Shown here: positions 1 to 9,070 of the stretch, one piece after another | Layout: every line of letters begins with the position of its first letter | How positions within the stretch are numbered: position 1 is the first letter of the stretch | DNA from: BD2-11 sp965221785 | Lineage (GTDB): Bacteria; Gemmatimonadota; Gemmatimonadetes; Longimicrobiales; Gaopeijiaceae | DNA length: 64,000 bases | Assembly: GCA_965221785.1 (NCBI GenBank) | Contig: CBDCSR010000003.1 | Span: 2,356,001 to 2,420,000, forward strand | Direction: 5' to 3' | Notes under the pieces: model-generated | Told to the model about the DNA's origin: nothing | Seen by the model: the letters and a program-made list of their open reading frames with translations, nothing else | Database searches by the model: none | Translations under genes and position numbers: made by a program

Positions 1-581
1 GCACCGCCCAGCTCGACTCCGATCACGTCTTCGTTGGTGTACACGCGAAAGCTGGGGCCCTGCAGGGCGGCCTGAACCAGCAGGCGGGCCTCCTCCGATC
101 GACTCGCCGCCACCACCGCGGTGGGCTGGCCGCGCACCACCTCCGCCGCGAAGCTCGGACCCGAGAGCACGGTCAGGCGCTCGCTCTGTCGCGGCGTGAG
201 CAGCCCGGCCATCACCTCGTCCATGCGTCGCAGGGTCGCGATCTCGATCCCCTTCGAGGCCGACACCACCACGGCATCGGGCTCCAGGAAGCGGGCCGCG
301 CGACCTACCACGGCCCCGGCGTATTGGGCCGGGCTCACCGACATGACGATCTCCGCGCCGGCGACGGCCCGCGCCATCTCTCCGGTCGCATCCAGTTCGC
401 GCGGAAGTTCGATTCCGGGCAGGAAGCACTGGTTCTCGCCGCCTTCCCGGATCTGCTGCACGACCTCGGGCTCGCGCGCCCACAGGCAGACGTCGTGCCC
501 CCTGCCGGCGGCCAGCGCCGCCAGCGCAGTTCCCCAGCTGCCGGCCCCCAGCACGCCGATCCTGTGGGCCGGATCAGCCAC
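1..581 (-). CDS. gpsA: Glycerol-3-phosphate dehydrogenase [NAD(P)+], partial (C-terminus beyond window)
   Basis: GpsA reduces dihydroxyacetone phosphate to sn-glycerol 3-phosphate, the backbone precursor for phospholipids, in the cytoplasm. About 193 residues are present. The N-terminal Rossmann nucleotide loop GVLGAGSWGTAL starts about eight residues in, and the sequence runs to YTNEDVIGVELGG, the conserved stretch just before the catalytic lysine, where the window ends. The start is a GTG at 581 inside the last codons of plsY, an 8-nt overlap that implies translational coupling. PlsY consumes the glycerol 3-phosphate that GpsA makes, so the pairing makes biochemical sense. The family is about 330 residues, so roughly 40 percent is missing off the left edge. 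Identity is clear; only completeness is unknown. Confidence 0.93.
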   Translation of the reverse strand, partial: MADPAHRIGVLGAGSWGTALAALAAGRGHDVCLWAREPEVVQQIREGGENQCFLPGIELPRELDATGEMARAVAGAEIVMSVSPAQYAGAVVGRAARFLEPDAVVVSASKGIEIATLRRMDEVMAGLLTPRQSERLTVLSGPSFAAEVVRGQPTAVVAASRSEEARLLVQAALQGPSFRVYTNEDVIGVELGG

Positions 582-1209
582 CTTCGCCCCGCCGGGCCCG
601 GCGATCGTCGTGGATACGCTTTTCCTCGCCCCTCAGCAATCGCCCGATGTTGGACCGGTGCGCCCAGACGACGAAAGCGCCGGCCAGGATCGCAAAGCCC
701 GTGACCCAGGGATCCTCCGCGCGACCCGCTGCATTCCCAACCAGCACCGTCGCCGGCAGCGCGACCGCCGCCGCGATCGATGCCAGCGATACGATGCCCC
801 GCATTGCCAGGACCAGCGCCCAGACCAGCGCGGCGGCCAACACGGCCAGCGGCGACAGCGCGAGAAAGGCTCCGGCGGCGGTGGCGACGCCCTTCCCGCC
901 CCGGAAGCACACCCAGCAGGAGAATGTGTGGCCGAGGATCGCGGCCGCCCCGTAGGCTGCCGCCCATCCGTCCGCGGCGCCGCCGTCAAGCATCGGAAAC
1001 AGCCAGGCCGGCAGCCAGCCCTTGCCGACGTCCACCAGCCCCACCGGCACCGCCACGCGCAACCCCATCGCGCGATAGAGGTTGGTCGCGCCCAGGTTGC
1101 CGCTTCCCTCGCGCCGCAGGTCCATTCCGCCGATCGCCTTCCCGACCACGAAGCTGGTGGGGAGCGATCCAGCGAGATAGGCGGCCAGCACCCAGATCAA
1201 CGGGGTCAT
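574..1209 (-). CDS. plsY: Acyl-phosphate:glycerol-3-phosphate acyltransferase PlsY
   Basis: This integral membrane enzyme transfers an acyl group from acyl-phosphate to glycerol 3-phosphate, the first acylation of phospholipid synthesis. The 211-residue protein has several hydrophobic segments and the three PlsY signatures: GSLPTSF near the N-terminus, GSGNLGATNLYR in the first cytoplasmic loop, and FRGGKGVATAAG in the second. The ATG at 1209 overlaps the stop of der as ATGA and places the first membrane segment at residue 2, so it is preferred over a longer in-frame ATG at 1272. It sits between der and gpsA in an overlapping string. The C-terminus is basic and charged, as expected for a cytoplasmic tail. 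Confidence 0.94.
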   Translation of the reverse strand: MTPLIWVLAAYLAGSLPTSFVVGKAIGGMDLRREGSGNLGATNLYRAMGLRVAVPVGLVDVGKGWLPAWLFPMLDGGAADGWAAAYGAAAILGHTFSCWVCFRGGKGVATAAGAFLALSPLAVLAAALVWALVLAMRGIVSLASIAAAVALPATVLVGNAAGRAEDPWVTGFAILAGAFVVWAHRSNIGRLLRGEEKRIHDDRRARRGEGG

Positions 1210-2543
1210 CGTCTGCCCGAGCCTCCATCCGCCTTGAAGCGCATCCGTAGCGGGGAGCCGGCCATCGGCCATCGGCTGCGGAACCCGTTCTCAAGATAAC
1301 GAACGTACGCCGGTTGAATCTCTCTCGGCAGATTGCTGAAGAGGACGAAGGCCGGAGGAGCGACGCCCACCTGGGTGCCGTAGCGGACCTTGACCGCGCG
1401 TCCGCGCGAGTGGGCCGGCGGATGCCGCGCCACCAGCCGCTCCAGCTCCCGGTTCAATTCGGCGGTCGGGATGCGCCGCTCCCGCTCCGCCTGGACCCGG
1501 AGCACGAGGTCGAGGGTCCTGCGCACCCGCTGGCCGGTGAGCGCCGAGGTGAAGACGAAGGGCACCCAGCGAAGAAACGGGGTTCGCGCGCGCACGGCCT
1601 TCTCTATTCCGGGCGCCGTGGAGCCGTTTCTCTCGACCAGATCCCATTTGTTGACGACCAGGACGACCCCGCAGCCCGAGTCCCACGCTGCCTCGGCAAC
1701 CTTCACGTCCTGCATGTGGATACCGGAGGAGGCGTCCGACAGAACCAGGCAGACGTCCGCCTCGCGGATCACCCGCGTCGCCCGCAGCCACGCGTAGTAC
1801 TCGATGGAGTCGTGGATGCGGGCCTGACGACGGAGCCCGGCGGTGTCCACGAAGACCAGGTTGCGGCCGTGGTAGCGCATCGTCGAGTCCACGGGGTCGC
1901 GCGTGGTGCCGGCCGTCTCGCTGACCACCATGCGCTCTTCGCCGAAGAGCCGGTTGACGAAGCTCGACTTTCCCACGTTGGGTTTGCCGATCACCGCCAC
2001 CCGCACCGTGTCCTGTTCGGCGGGGACGGTTTCGGGGTCGGGCAGGGCTGCCAGCACCATGTCCAGCAGGTCGCCGCTTCCCTTCCCGGAGATCGCGCTC
2101 ACCGGGACGGGCTCGCCCACGCCCAGAGCCCAGAACTCGTGGTGGGAGGTCTCGCGCGGAAGGTTGTCCACCTTGTTCGCCACCAGCAGGATCGGGCGCT
2201 CGCTCAGCCGCAGCACCGTGGCCAGCTTTTCGTCCAGCGGATGGATGCCGTCCCTGGCGTCGACAACGAAGAGAATCAGGTCGGCTTCCCTGACCGCCGC
2301 CAGCGCCTGGGCGCGCACCGCCCGGTCGAGCGGGCTGTCACTGCCCTCCACCACCCCGCCCGTGTCGACGAGGAAGAAGTCCCTTCCCGCCCAGTCGGCG
2401 CGGGCGAAGTGCCGGTCCCGGGTCACGCCCGGGGTGTCGTCAACGATCGCCTTGCGCTGCCCCAGGACGCGATTGAAGAGGGTGGACTTGCCCACGTTGG
2501 GACGGCCGACCACAGCGACCACCGGGAGCCGGATGCCGATCAT
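1206..2543 (-). CDS. der: Ribosome-associated GTPase Der (EngA)
   Basis: Der is an essential double-GTPase for late 50S ribosome assembly. The 445-residue protein carries two complete G domains. The first has a P-loop GRPNVGKS at 13-20, DTGG near 60 and NKVD at 123-126. The second has GKPNVGKS at 186-193, DTAG near 233 and NKWD at 298-301. A KH-like C-terminal domain spans about 355-440. Length and order match the family. The ATG at 2543 overlaps the stop of the upstream radical SAM gene as ATGA and places the P-loop at the usual distance, so a longer in-frame reading to 3248 is rejected. Downstream it overlaps plsY as ATGA. Confidence 0.96.
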   Translation of the reverse strand: MIGIRLPVVAVVGRPNVGKSTLFNRVLGQRKAIVDDTPGVTRDRHFARADWAGRDFFLVDTGGVVEGSDSPLDRAVRAQALAAVREADLILFVVDARDGIHPLDEKLATVLRLSERPILLVANKVDNLPRETSHHEFWALGVGEPVPVSAISGKGSGDLLDMVLAALPDPETVPAEQDTVRVAVIGKPNVGKSSFVNRLFGEERMVVSETAGTTRDPVDSTMRYHGRNLVFVDTAGLRRQARIHDSIEYYAWLRATRVIREADVCLVLSDASSGIHMQDVKVAEAAWDSGCGVVLVVNKWDLVERNGSTAPGIEKAVRARTPFLRWVPFVFTSALTGQRVRRTLDLVLRVQAERERRIPTAELNRELERLVARHPPAHSRGRAVKVRYGTQVGVAPPAFVLFSNLPREIQPAYVRYLENGFRSRWPMAGSPLRMRFKADGGSGRR

Positions 2544-3811
2544 GGTTCCGACAGCATGCGCGTGATCTCGTGGCCGATAAGCACCTTCGCCGGCGCCAGT
2601 TCGCGCTCCAGGCGCGCGAGGGGGTAGTCGTCGACGAACACTCCATCGGCGTTCAGGGCCTCGGCCGGAAGCAGGACGACGTCCTCCCGCCTTCCCGCCC
2701 CCAGAGCGGCGCGCATGTCGTGCCCCGCGAGCAGGCCCGCGACCGTCACCCCGTCCCCGAAGTAGCGGTTGGTCACCGCCAGCACCTCGACTTCCGCCCG
2801 CGTGGCAGATTCCAGTTGCCCGGTCCGGGCTTCGATCCAGGGCGCCATCGACCGGCCCGTCACCACCCGGATGCGGTGCCCGGACAGATCGGGAAGCGTG
2901 CCCATCCCGGCGTCCAGGTCGTCCAGGAAGCGGCGCACCGCCCCCACCCCGTTTTCCATGAGCGAGAGGTCGTCGTAGTAGGAGACACCCGGCACCTCCA
3001 TCCCCGCGATCAGGAACATCTCGTCGGCGGCGTAGGCCCATCGGGTCTCGCGCCTCCCGGACGTCCGATTCCGGGCCCGCTCGACCTGTTCGATCGCGGA
3101 GGTGGCCTCGGCTGCGGTGAGGCGTCGCACCGGCCGGTTCTCGTTGTACCTGGTGAGCCCCACCGGAACCACCGACAGAGACCGCACCCCCCGTCCCAGC
3201 GACCAGAGGTCGTCGATGGTCCGCTCGAGGTGCGCGCCGTCGTTCCATTCCGGGCAGAGCACTACCTGTGTGTGCACCTCCAGCCCCCCTTCGAGCAGGA
3301 AGGAGAGCTGCTCCATGATGAGCCCCGCTCGCCGGTTGACCAGCAGACGTTCGCGTACCGCCGGTTCGGTGGCGTGCACGCTCACGTAAAGTGGCGAGAT
3401 GCGCTGGTCCACGAGCCGTTGAAGGCCGCGCGGTCCCAGGTTGGTCAGCGTGACGTAGCTCCCGTAGGTAAAGGAGAGCCGGAAGTCGTCATCCCGCAGC
3501 CAGAGGCTGCGACGCGCGTCCTTCGGATTGCCGTCGATGAAGCAGAAGACGCACTTGTTGGCGCATTCGCGGATCTTGTCGGGCTCCGGGACCAGCCCGA
3601 TCGGTGTCCCCGGATCCCGTTCGATCTCGTACACGAAGCTCTCGCCTGACGGAGAGACCGTCTCGACGGCCAGGTCCGGGTCTCCGAGCAGGAAGGCGAA
3701 GTCGATGCCGTCGCGCACACGCTGCCCGTTGATGCGCACGATGCGGGTGCCGATCTCGAGCTGGAGCTCGTCGGCGATGCTCCCGCTCTCGACCCCGGCG
3801 ATCCGAACCAT
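2540..3811 (-). CDS. PDZ/radical SAM DUF512 family protein
   Basis: This 423-residue protein belongs to the PDZ-containing radical SAM family with a C-terminal DUF512 domain, of unknown substrate. Residues 1-45 resemble a PDZ-like domain (GVESGSIADELQLEIGTRIV). The radical SAM cluster motif follows at about 80-95 as CANKCVFCF, an unusual CxxxCxxC spacing typical of this family, then DGNP and a TIM-barrel region with SVHATEP. The C-terminal part contains FLIAGMEVPG and YYDDLSLMENGVG, typical of DUF512. It lies directly upstream of der and overlaps it, an arrangement also known in Gram-positive genomes, suggesting a link to translation or membrane biology. No function is proven for the family. 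The start has GGAGG and GAGG upstream. Confidence 0.85.
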   Translation of the reverse strand: MVRIAGVESGSIADELQLEIGTRIVRINGQRVRDGIDFAFLLGDPDLAVETVSPSGESFVYEIERDPGTPIGLVPEPDKIRECANKCVFCFIDGNPKDARRSLWLRDDDFRLSFTYGSYVTLTNLGPRGLQRLVDQRISPLYVSVHATEPAVRERLLVNRRAGLIMEQLSFLLEGGLEVHTQVVLCPEWNDGAHLERTIDDLWSLGRGVRSLSVVPVGLTRYNENRPVRRLTAAEATSAIEQVERARNRTSGRRETRWAYAADEMFLIAGMEVPGVSYYDDLSLMENGVGAVRRFLDDLDAGMGTLPDLSGHRIRVVTGRSMAPWIEARTGQLESATRAEVEVLAVTNRYFGDGVTVAGLLAGHDMRAALGAGRREDVVLLPAEALNADGVFVDDYPLARLERELAPAKVLIGHEITRMLSEP

Positions 3812-3841
3812 CCTCTGTTCCTCCGGCGCCTCCGCAGTCGC

Positions 3842-3961
3842 TCAGCGACCGCCCGGCGCGCTCTCCATCGCGGAGCCCCTGAGCGCGATGATAGCGGCCC
3901 GGGGCCCGCGGGCGGCAACCAGCAAGGCGATCGTGGAGGTCGCGGTCAGGATGGCCTTCAT
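3842..3961 (-). CDS. Possible small hydrophobic peptide, 39 residues
   Basis: A 39-codon reading frame with a hydrophobic first half (MKAILTATSTIALLVAA) and a small basic tail. A GGAGA sequence lies eight bases before the ATG, and nearly every codon ends in G or C, as in real genes here. It ends 30 nt before the radical SAM/DUF512 gene and begins downstream of tRNA-Gly on the same strand, so it could be the first gene of the operon that continues through der, plsY and gpsA. No homology is recognised. It may equally be chance in GC-rich spacer. Confidence 0.35.
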   Translation of the reverse strand: MKAILTATSTIALLVAARGPRAAIIALRGSAMESAPGGR

Positions 3962-4048
3962 GATGCTCGTCTCCAGGTCTGAACGGCGCGGGCAGGTCCC
4001 GCATCGCGCCGCCGAGGAACGGGCGACGGATTCGTCACCCGGGAAGGA

Positions 4049-4121
4049 AGCGGGCGACCGGGCTCGAACCGGCGACCCTCAGCTTGGGAAGCTGATGCTC
4101 TACCAACTGAGCTACGCCCGC
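4049..4121 (-). tRNA. tRNA-Gly (anticodon CCC)
   Basis: A complete cloverleaf reads on the minus strand: 7-bp acceptor GCGGGCG/CGCCCGC, D arm GCTC/GAGC, anticodon stem TCAGC/GCTGA around loop TTCCCAA (anticodon CCC, reading GGG), and T loop TTCGAGC. The discriminator base is U, the bacterial glycine identity. CCA is not encoded. It sits between the TPR lipoprotein gene and the DUF512/der operon. The 78-nt spacer before it (4122-4198) contains two competing GC-rich hairpins without a U tract. Confidence 0.95.
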
Positions 4122-4198
4122 GGGCGGACCTGACCGGGCAGCGGCGCGGGCGACGCGTCGTCCGCGCCGTCGCCCGGGGCCCCGCAGGCCCTGCGAAA

Positions 4199-5620
4199 TT
4201 ATGGCTCCGGAGAAATGACCTCGTATCGATAGGCGACCACATCCTGGTCGGTGTCGAGTTCGACTCGGAACACCTCCCTCATCTCCGCCGCAGGGACGGG
4301 CACCGAGACGTCCTGGGTTCCGATTTCGAGCCCGTCCGTGCCGTAGAAAAACACGCGGATGTCGATAGAGCCGCCTTCAAGGGAGTGGTTGACAAGCTCC
4401 CCGTTGACGACCCCCCCGCCCCCACCGAACGGCTGCAGCATGGTGCCTTCGATCTCGAACTCCAGGGTCGCCATTTCCTCTTCCAGAATCCGCGCCGCCT
4501 CCGCCGTGTCCCCCTGGGCCATCAGCCCCTGCGCCAGCAGCCGGTAGACGTTGTTGTTGTACGGATCCATCTCCGCGAGCGATACCGCGGCCGGATACAG
4601 TTCGTCCAGCTCTCCGGCGAGGTAGAGCGCCTGGGCGTAGTTGTAGAGCGCGTCCCGGCTCTCGGGAATGAGCTCGTACGACCGGCCGAAGGCCTGCGCC
4701 GCCATCGAGTAGTTCTCGGCGTTGTAGAGGCCGATGCCGGTGACATAGTAGTCGCGCGCGTCCAGGTCGGTGCGCGCCAGGAGCGCCTGGTAGATCTCGG
4801 CGGCCTCGTCGTTGCGGTCCATGGACATCAGGACCACGGCGAGGTTGCTCAGCGCGGTGACGTTGTCCGGGCTTCGCTCCAGATAGGTGCGGTAAGCCAC
4901 CTCGGCTTCCTCGTTGCGGCCGGCGTTCGCCAGGATCTGGGCCAGGTTGAAGGCGGCGATCTCCTCGTTCTCCGACCATGTCGCCTGGATGTCTTCCGGC
5001 TGTGTTTCGAATTCTGGGCCCCGAAGCAGTTCGAGTGCGATCCTGTACCACTCCACGGCATCGCCATCGTTGCCAAGCTGCGCGTGGAGTGAACCCAGGT
5101 TGAGCATCGCCTCCGGACGCCCCTTGTAGATCGTGTGCGCCGACTCCAGCTGGGGGATCGCCCCTTCCATGTCGCCCGACTGGATCTGGTTCACCGCCAT
5201 GTTGTACTGATTCACCCACTGCTGCTCGCGGAGAGGGTTCAGGTCGAACGAGTAGAGCGGGTAGAGGTCTTCGGCTCTCGTCCACATCGAGTCGGCGCCG
5301 GCCAGGTCGTTCAGCCCCACGTAGGCCTCTCCGGCCTGGCGGTACGACTGGGGATTGTTGGGCTGGTTGGTGATGCCGTCGAGGGCTGCCTGAAGCGCTT
5401 CCTCGTACCGCGACTGGCGTTCCGCAGGGTCGGCGTTCTGCATGGCTTGTGACAGTGCCAGCGCGGCAGTGCGCGTAAACATGTTGTCGCGCGGCGGGAC
5501 TCCCTCCTCCATGCCCGGCGGCATGGGCGTGTCGCCTCCCCCCCCACCTGAACCGGCGGCGCATCCGCCCGCCACGATCACCATACTCGCCGCCAGCACG
5601 ACGCCAGGCTGGAACCTCAT
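4199..5620 (-). CDS. Tetratricopeptide-repeat lipoprotein
   Basis: A 473-residue predicted lipoprotein. The N-terminal signal (VVLAASMVIVAGGC) ends in a plausible lipobox with Cys20, followed by a glycine-rich linker. From about residue 60 to 390 the protein is helical tetratricopeptide-like repeats, recognisable by segments such as AMLNLGSLHAQLGNDGDAVE and FNLAQILANAGRNEEAEVAY. The last 90 residues are different, rich in beta-forming sequence, with a glycine patch GGGGGVVNGE. It is probably a periplasmic scaffold anchored in a membrane. The ATG at 5620 is fixed by an excellent ribosome site, AGGAGGA, six bases upstream, and by its own promoter at 5711-5739. No specific function is recognised. 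Confidence 0.85.
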   Translation of the reverse strand: MRFQPGVVLAASMVIVAGGCAAGSGGGGGDTPMPPGMEEGVPPRDNMFTRTAALALSQAMQNADPAERQSRYEEALQAALDGITNQPNNPQSYRQAGEAYVGLNDLAGADSMWTRAEDLYPLYSFDLNPLREQQWVNQYNMAVNQIQSGDMEGAIPQLESAHTIYKGRPEAMLNLGSLHAQLGNDGDAVEWYRIALELLRGPEFETQPEDIQATWSENEEIAAFNLAQILANAGRNEEAEVAYRTYLERSPDNVTALSNLAVVLMSMDRNDEAAEIYQALLARTDLDARDYYVTGIGLYNAENYSMAAQAFGRSYELIPESRDALYNYAQALYLAGELDELYPAAVSLAEMDPYNNNVYRLLAQGLMAQGDTAEAARILEEEMATLEFEIEGTMLQPFGGGGGVVNGELVNHSLEGGSIDIRVFFYGTDGLEIGTQDVSVPVPAAEMREVFRVELDTDQDVVAYRYEVISPEP

Positions 5621-5710
5621 CCGGCTTCCTCCTCTCGATTGATGCGCGCCCGAGCTGTCTCTCCGCACGCGATTTCCAAGTACCAGATAAAGGCACTTGT
5701 AGAACCTGAC

Positions 5711-5739
5711 AGTATCACATGAAGGGGGACTCTCGTCAA
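5711..5739 (-). promoter_or_regulatory. Sigma-70-type promoter for the TPR lipoprotein gene
   Basis: On the minus strand TTGACG (-35) and GATACT (-10) are separated by exactly 17 nt, with a TG just before the -10. The predicted start is near 5704, giving a leader of about 84 nt before the ATG at 5620. It lies in the only sizeable spacer (5621-5793) between gltX and the lipoprotein gene. The boxes were found by eye. Confidence 0.65.
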
Positions 5740-5793
5740 ACCCGGACGCGGACCTCGCGAACGGCGCGGGACGGGCCGGTCGCGACCGTGGCC

Positions 5794-7212
5794 TCAGTCC
5801 TCCGTCAACCCATCCGCAAGCGCAGCGGAGATGCGCTCCAGCGTCTCGTCGCGACCGTAGACGCCCAGCACCTGTCCCAGGTCGGGGCCGCTCTCCCGCC
5901 CGGTCACCGCCTTTCGGACCGGGTGGAACAGCGCAGGGCCCCGCGCGCCCGCCTCCCTGCCCGCGGCGCGGATTGCCCGCCCGATGGCGGGAGGCTCCCA
6001 CTCGGGCAGGGAGGAAAGCCCACCGGCCACCGCGCGCAACACCGCGCCCGCCCCCGCGTCGTCCCGGAGAGCCGCATGAAGGCGGTCCAGCTCAGGCCCA
6101 CGGGCCACCAGAAACAGTGAGAGATGGTCGTTGATCTCCGCGAAGGTGGTCATGCGCCCGCGGATCACGTCAACGGCGCGGATCAGGTCGTAGCGGTCCA
6201 CGGGAACGCGCGCCGGATCGACGAACGGCGCGACCGCGCGAGCCAGCTCGGTGAGCGGCATGCCGGCGATGTGCCTCCCCGACACCCAGCGCAGCTTGTC
6301 CGGGTCGTACACGGTGTTGCTGGTGCCGATACGCTCGAGTCCCACCTCACGGACCAGTTCAGCGGGGGTGAGGATCTCTTCCCCACCTCGCGCGGACCAT
6401 CCCAGCAGCGAGAGGTAGTTCACGACCGCGGAAGCCGGATACCCCGCCTCCCGCAACAGAGCCAGCGAGGACGCGCCCTCGCGCTTGGACAGCTTGCGGC
6501 GGTCCATGCCCAGCACCATCGGGAGGTGGGCGAAGACCGGCCGCGGGGCACCCAGGGCGTCGAAGAGCACCGCCTGTTTGGGCGTATTGGAAAGGTGGCC
6601 CACCCCGCGGATGACGTGCGTGATGCGCATGGCGATGTCGTCCACGACGACCGCGAAGTTGTAGGTCGGGCGCCCGTCCGCGCGCACGATCACGAAATCG
6701 CCGAACTCGTCCGGCGGAAAGGAGACCGTTCCGTAGACCTCGTCGCGCACCACGATCTCGCCGGGCGGGACGCGAAAGCGCGTCACCGGCCTCCGCCCTT
6801 CGCGCTCTCGCCGGACCCGTTCGTCCCGGGTCAGGGTCCGGCAGGTCCGGCGATTGCGGACGCCGGGCTCGACCGCTCCTTCGGGATCGGAGTAGCAGTG
6901 GTAGGCCAGGCCCGCCTCCACGAGTCGCCGGGCGGCTACCTCGTACCCTGGTGTGCGCTCGCTCTGTCTGTACGGGCCAAAGTCTCCGCCGACTTCCGGG
7001 CCTTCGTCCCACGGGGTTCCGAGCCAGCGCAGATCTTCGAGGATCGTATCAAGCGAACCCTCCACGTTGCGCTCGATGTCGGTGTCCTCGACGCGCAGGA
7101 TGAAGGTCCCCTGGTGGTGGCGCGCGAACGCCCAGTTGAAGACCGCCACGCGCGCGTTTCCCGCGTGCAGGCGGCCCGTGGGACTGGGGGCGAAGCGGGT
7201 GCGAACGGTCAT
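5794..7212 (-). CDS. gltX: Glutamyl-tRNA synthetase
   Basis: GltX charges tRNA-Glu with glutamate. The 472-residue protein is of class I type. It has the HIGH-equivalent signature PSPTGRLHAGNAR near residues 8-20, the glutamate-binding VEDTDIERN, and the KMSKS-equivalent KLSKREGA near 240. A helical anticodon-binding C-terminal domain follows. Sequence alone cannot tell whether it is discriminating or also charges tRNA-Gln. The ATG at 7212 starts directly before the Rossmann fold; a longer reading extends into uvrC and is rejected. It lies 31 nt downstream of uvrC and appears to be the last gene of the long minus-strand string. The sequence after its stop contains a GGTCGCGACC palindrome but no U tract. 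Confidence 0.95.
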   Translation of the reverse strand: MTVRTRFAPSPTGRLHAGNARVAVFNWAFARHHQGTFILRVEDTDIERNVEGSLDTILEDLRWLGTPWDEGPEVGGDFGPYRQSERTPGYEVAARRLVEAGLAYHCYSDPEGAVEPGVRNRRTCRTLTRDERVRREREGRRPVTRFRVPPGEIVVRDEVYGTVSFPPDEFGDFVIVRADGRPTYNFAVVVDDIAMRITHVIRGVGHLSNTPKQAVLFDALGAPRPVFAHLPMVLGMDRRKLSKREGASSLALLREAGYPASAVVNYLSLLGWSARGGEEILTPAELVREVGLERIGTSNTVYDPDKLRWVSGRHIAGMPLTELARAVAPFVDPARVPVDRYDLIRAVDVIRGRMTTFAEINDHLSLFLVARGPELDRLHAALRDDAGAGAVLRAVAGGLSSLPEWEPPAIGRAIRAAGREAGARGPALFHPVRKAVTGRESGPDLGQVLGVYGRDETLERISAALADGLTED

Positions 7213-7243
7213 TCCGGCTGGTCCTCTGTTGGCCTGGACAAGG

Positions 7244-9070
7244 TCACTTCCCCAGGTAGGTGAGCACGCGCGTTGCGAGCACGTCGCTGAAGCCGGGCAG
7301 CCTTGCGATCTCGGCCCGGCTCGCGGAACGCACGCCGCGCACCGACCCGAAGCGCGCCAGCAGCGCTTGCCGCCGCTTGTCGCCGATCCCGGGAATCCGC
7401 TCGAGTTCGCTCGTGAGCGTGCGCCTGCGCCTGAGCTTGCGGGTGTAGGATACTGCGAAGCGGTGCGCTTCGTCGCGCATGCGCTGCAGGAGATGGAGCG
7501 CGCGGTCCGCGCGCGCCATGCGGACCGGCCGGCGCCTGCCGGGCAGGAAAACCTTCTCCTCGCGCTTCGCGAGCGACGCGACCGCCGTCTCACGCAGCTC
7601 CGCCGAACGGAGCGCCCCGCGCGCGGCGGAGAGCTGGCCCCTGCCGCCGTCCACCAGCACGAGGTCCGGGACCGGGGCTCCTTCCCTGACCAGCCTTTTC
7701 GCATAACGGGAGACGGCTTCGCCCATCGAGCGGTAGTCGTCGTTGCCCCAGCCGCCACGGATGCGCATGCGCCGATACCCGGCCTTGCGGGGCTCGCCGT
7801 TGCGGAAGACGACGACGCTCGCCACGACATCCGTACCCTGGGTATGAGACACGTCGAAGCAGGCCATCAGCCGGGGAACCACCTTCAGGCCGAGCCGGTT
7901 CTGCAAATCGTACAGCACCTCGTCGGCGCGGTCGGCGGCGTACTCAAGCGCGGTGACGCGGTCCTCCATGGTGTGGCGCGCATTGGCGCTGGCGAGCTCG
8001 ACCAGCCGCACCTTGTCACCCCTCTGAGGCCGGTGGAACACCACCTTGCGCCCGGCCGCCCGGCTGAGGATGCCCTCGAGCAGGGCGCGATCCTCGAACT
8101 CGGCGGGAATGAGCACCTCCCCGGGAAGCTCTGCCCGCCCTTCCCTTCCCGAGCCGAGATAGAACCGGGAAGCCACGGCGCTGAGGAGCGCTCCGTCGTC
8201 CTCGTCGGACAGACCCGAGAGCCGCCGGGTATCACGGCCGAGCAGGAGACCGCCCCGGATGCGCAGAACCACCGCGGTGCCGAGCTCACCGTCGCGGGCC
8301 AGCCCGATCACATCCTGATCGCCGCCTCCCAGGCGGTAGGCCCGCTGGTGACGGCTCAGTGCATCCAGCCCCTGGAGCACGTTGCGGTGCCTTGCGGCGG
8401 CCTCGAAGTCCAGCGCCTCGGCGGCCGCCTGCATGCGCGCCTCCACGCGTGTTCGCACGGACTCGGTATCGCCCCCCAGTACGCGCAGTATCTCGTCGAT
8501 CATCTCGCGGTAGGCCGGCCGGCTCTGCAACCCCACGCAGGGGGCCTGGCAACGCCCGATGTGGTAGTCCAGGCAGGGACGCGCCGGAGCTTCCCCGGGC
8601 AGCCGGTACCGGCACGAGCGTACCGTGTAGAGCCGCTTGACGACCTCGAGCGACTGGCGCATCAGGCCGACCGAAGTATAGGGCCCGAAATAGCGCGATC
8701 CGTCCTGGCGCAGCCGCCGGGTCACGAAGACGCGCGGGAAGGGCTCGGCCACGGTGACCTTGATGTGCGGATAGCTCTTGTCGTCGCGCAGCTGAATGTT
8801 GAACCGCGGACGGTACTCCTTGATGAGGTTTGCCTCCAGGATGAGCGCCTCGGCGCCCGAGCCCACCACGATCGTCTCCACGGCGGCGGTGCGGCGGGCC
8901 AGCTCGCGCGTTCGGAGCGACTGGGCGCGATCCGGACGGAAATAGCTGCGCACGCGCGCGCGAAGGGCGTTGGCCTTGCCGATGTAGAGCACCTCCCCGT
9001 CGCCATCCTTCAGCATGTACACCCCCGGCCGGACCGGGAGGTGGTCGAGTTCCCGGGGCGCGATCGTCAT
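7244..9070 (-). CDS. uvrC: Excinuclease ABC subunit C
   Basis: UvrC makes both incisions in nucleotide excision repair. The 608-residue protein has the full domain set: an N-terminal GIY-YIG nuclease (GVYMLKDGDGEVLYIGKAN, residues 15-35), a conserved cysteine region, a UVR motif for UvrB contact near 215-245 (EALDFEAAARHRN), an RNase H-like nuclease domain in the middle (LVDGGRGQLSAA), and a C-terminal tandem helix-hairpin-helix (RIPGIGDKRRQALLARFGS). The ATG at 9070 overlaps the stop of murJ as ATGA. Its position between murJ and gltX is a packing feature, with no known functional link. Confidence 0.96.
   Translation of the reverse strand: MTIAPRELDHLPVRPGVYMLKDGDGEVLYIGKANALRARVRSYFRPDRAQSLRTRELARRTAAVETIVVGSGAEALILEANLIKEYRPRFNIQLRDDKSYPHIKVTVAEPFPRVFVTRRLRQDGSRYFGPYTSVGLMRQSLEVVKRLYTVRSCRYRLPGEAPARPCLDYHIGRCQAPCVGLQSRPAYREMIDEILRVLGGDTESVRTRVEARMQAAAEALDFEAAARHRNVLQGLDALSRHQRAYRLGGGDQDVIGLARDGELGTAVVLRIRGGLLLGRDTRRLSGLSDEDDGALLSAVASRFYLGSGREGRAELPGEVLIPAEFEDRALLEGILSRAAGRKVVFHRPQRGDKVRLVELASANARHTMEDRVTALEYAADRADEVLYDLQNRLGLKVVPRLMACFDVSHTQGTDVVASVVVFRNGEPRKAGYRRMRIRGGWGNDDYRSMGEAVSRYAKRLVREGAPVPDLVLVDGGRGQLSAARGALRSAELRETAVASLAKREEKVFLPGRRRPVRMARADRALHLLQRMRDEAHRFAVSYTRKLRRRRTLTSELERIPGIGDKRRQALLARFGSVRGVRSASRAEIARLPGFSDVLATRVLTYLGK

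Noticed and set aside
121..1299. Long plus-strand frame opposite gpsA and plsY
   Set aside because: It is antisense to well-supported genes, and its translation is arginine/proline/alanine-rich with no domain, as expected from high-GC shadow frames.
4122..4198. GC-rich hairpins after the TPR lipoprotein gene considered as a terminator
   Set aside because: Two alternative 7-8-bp stems exist, but no U tract follows, so an intrinsic terminator is not supported.
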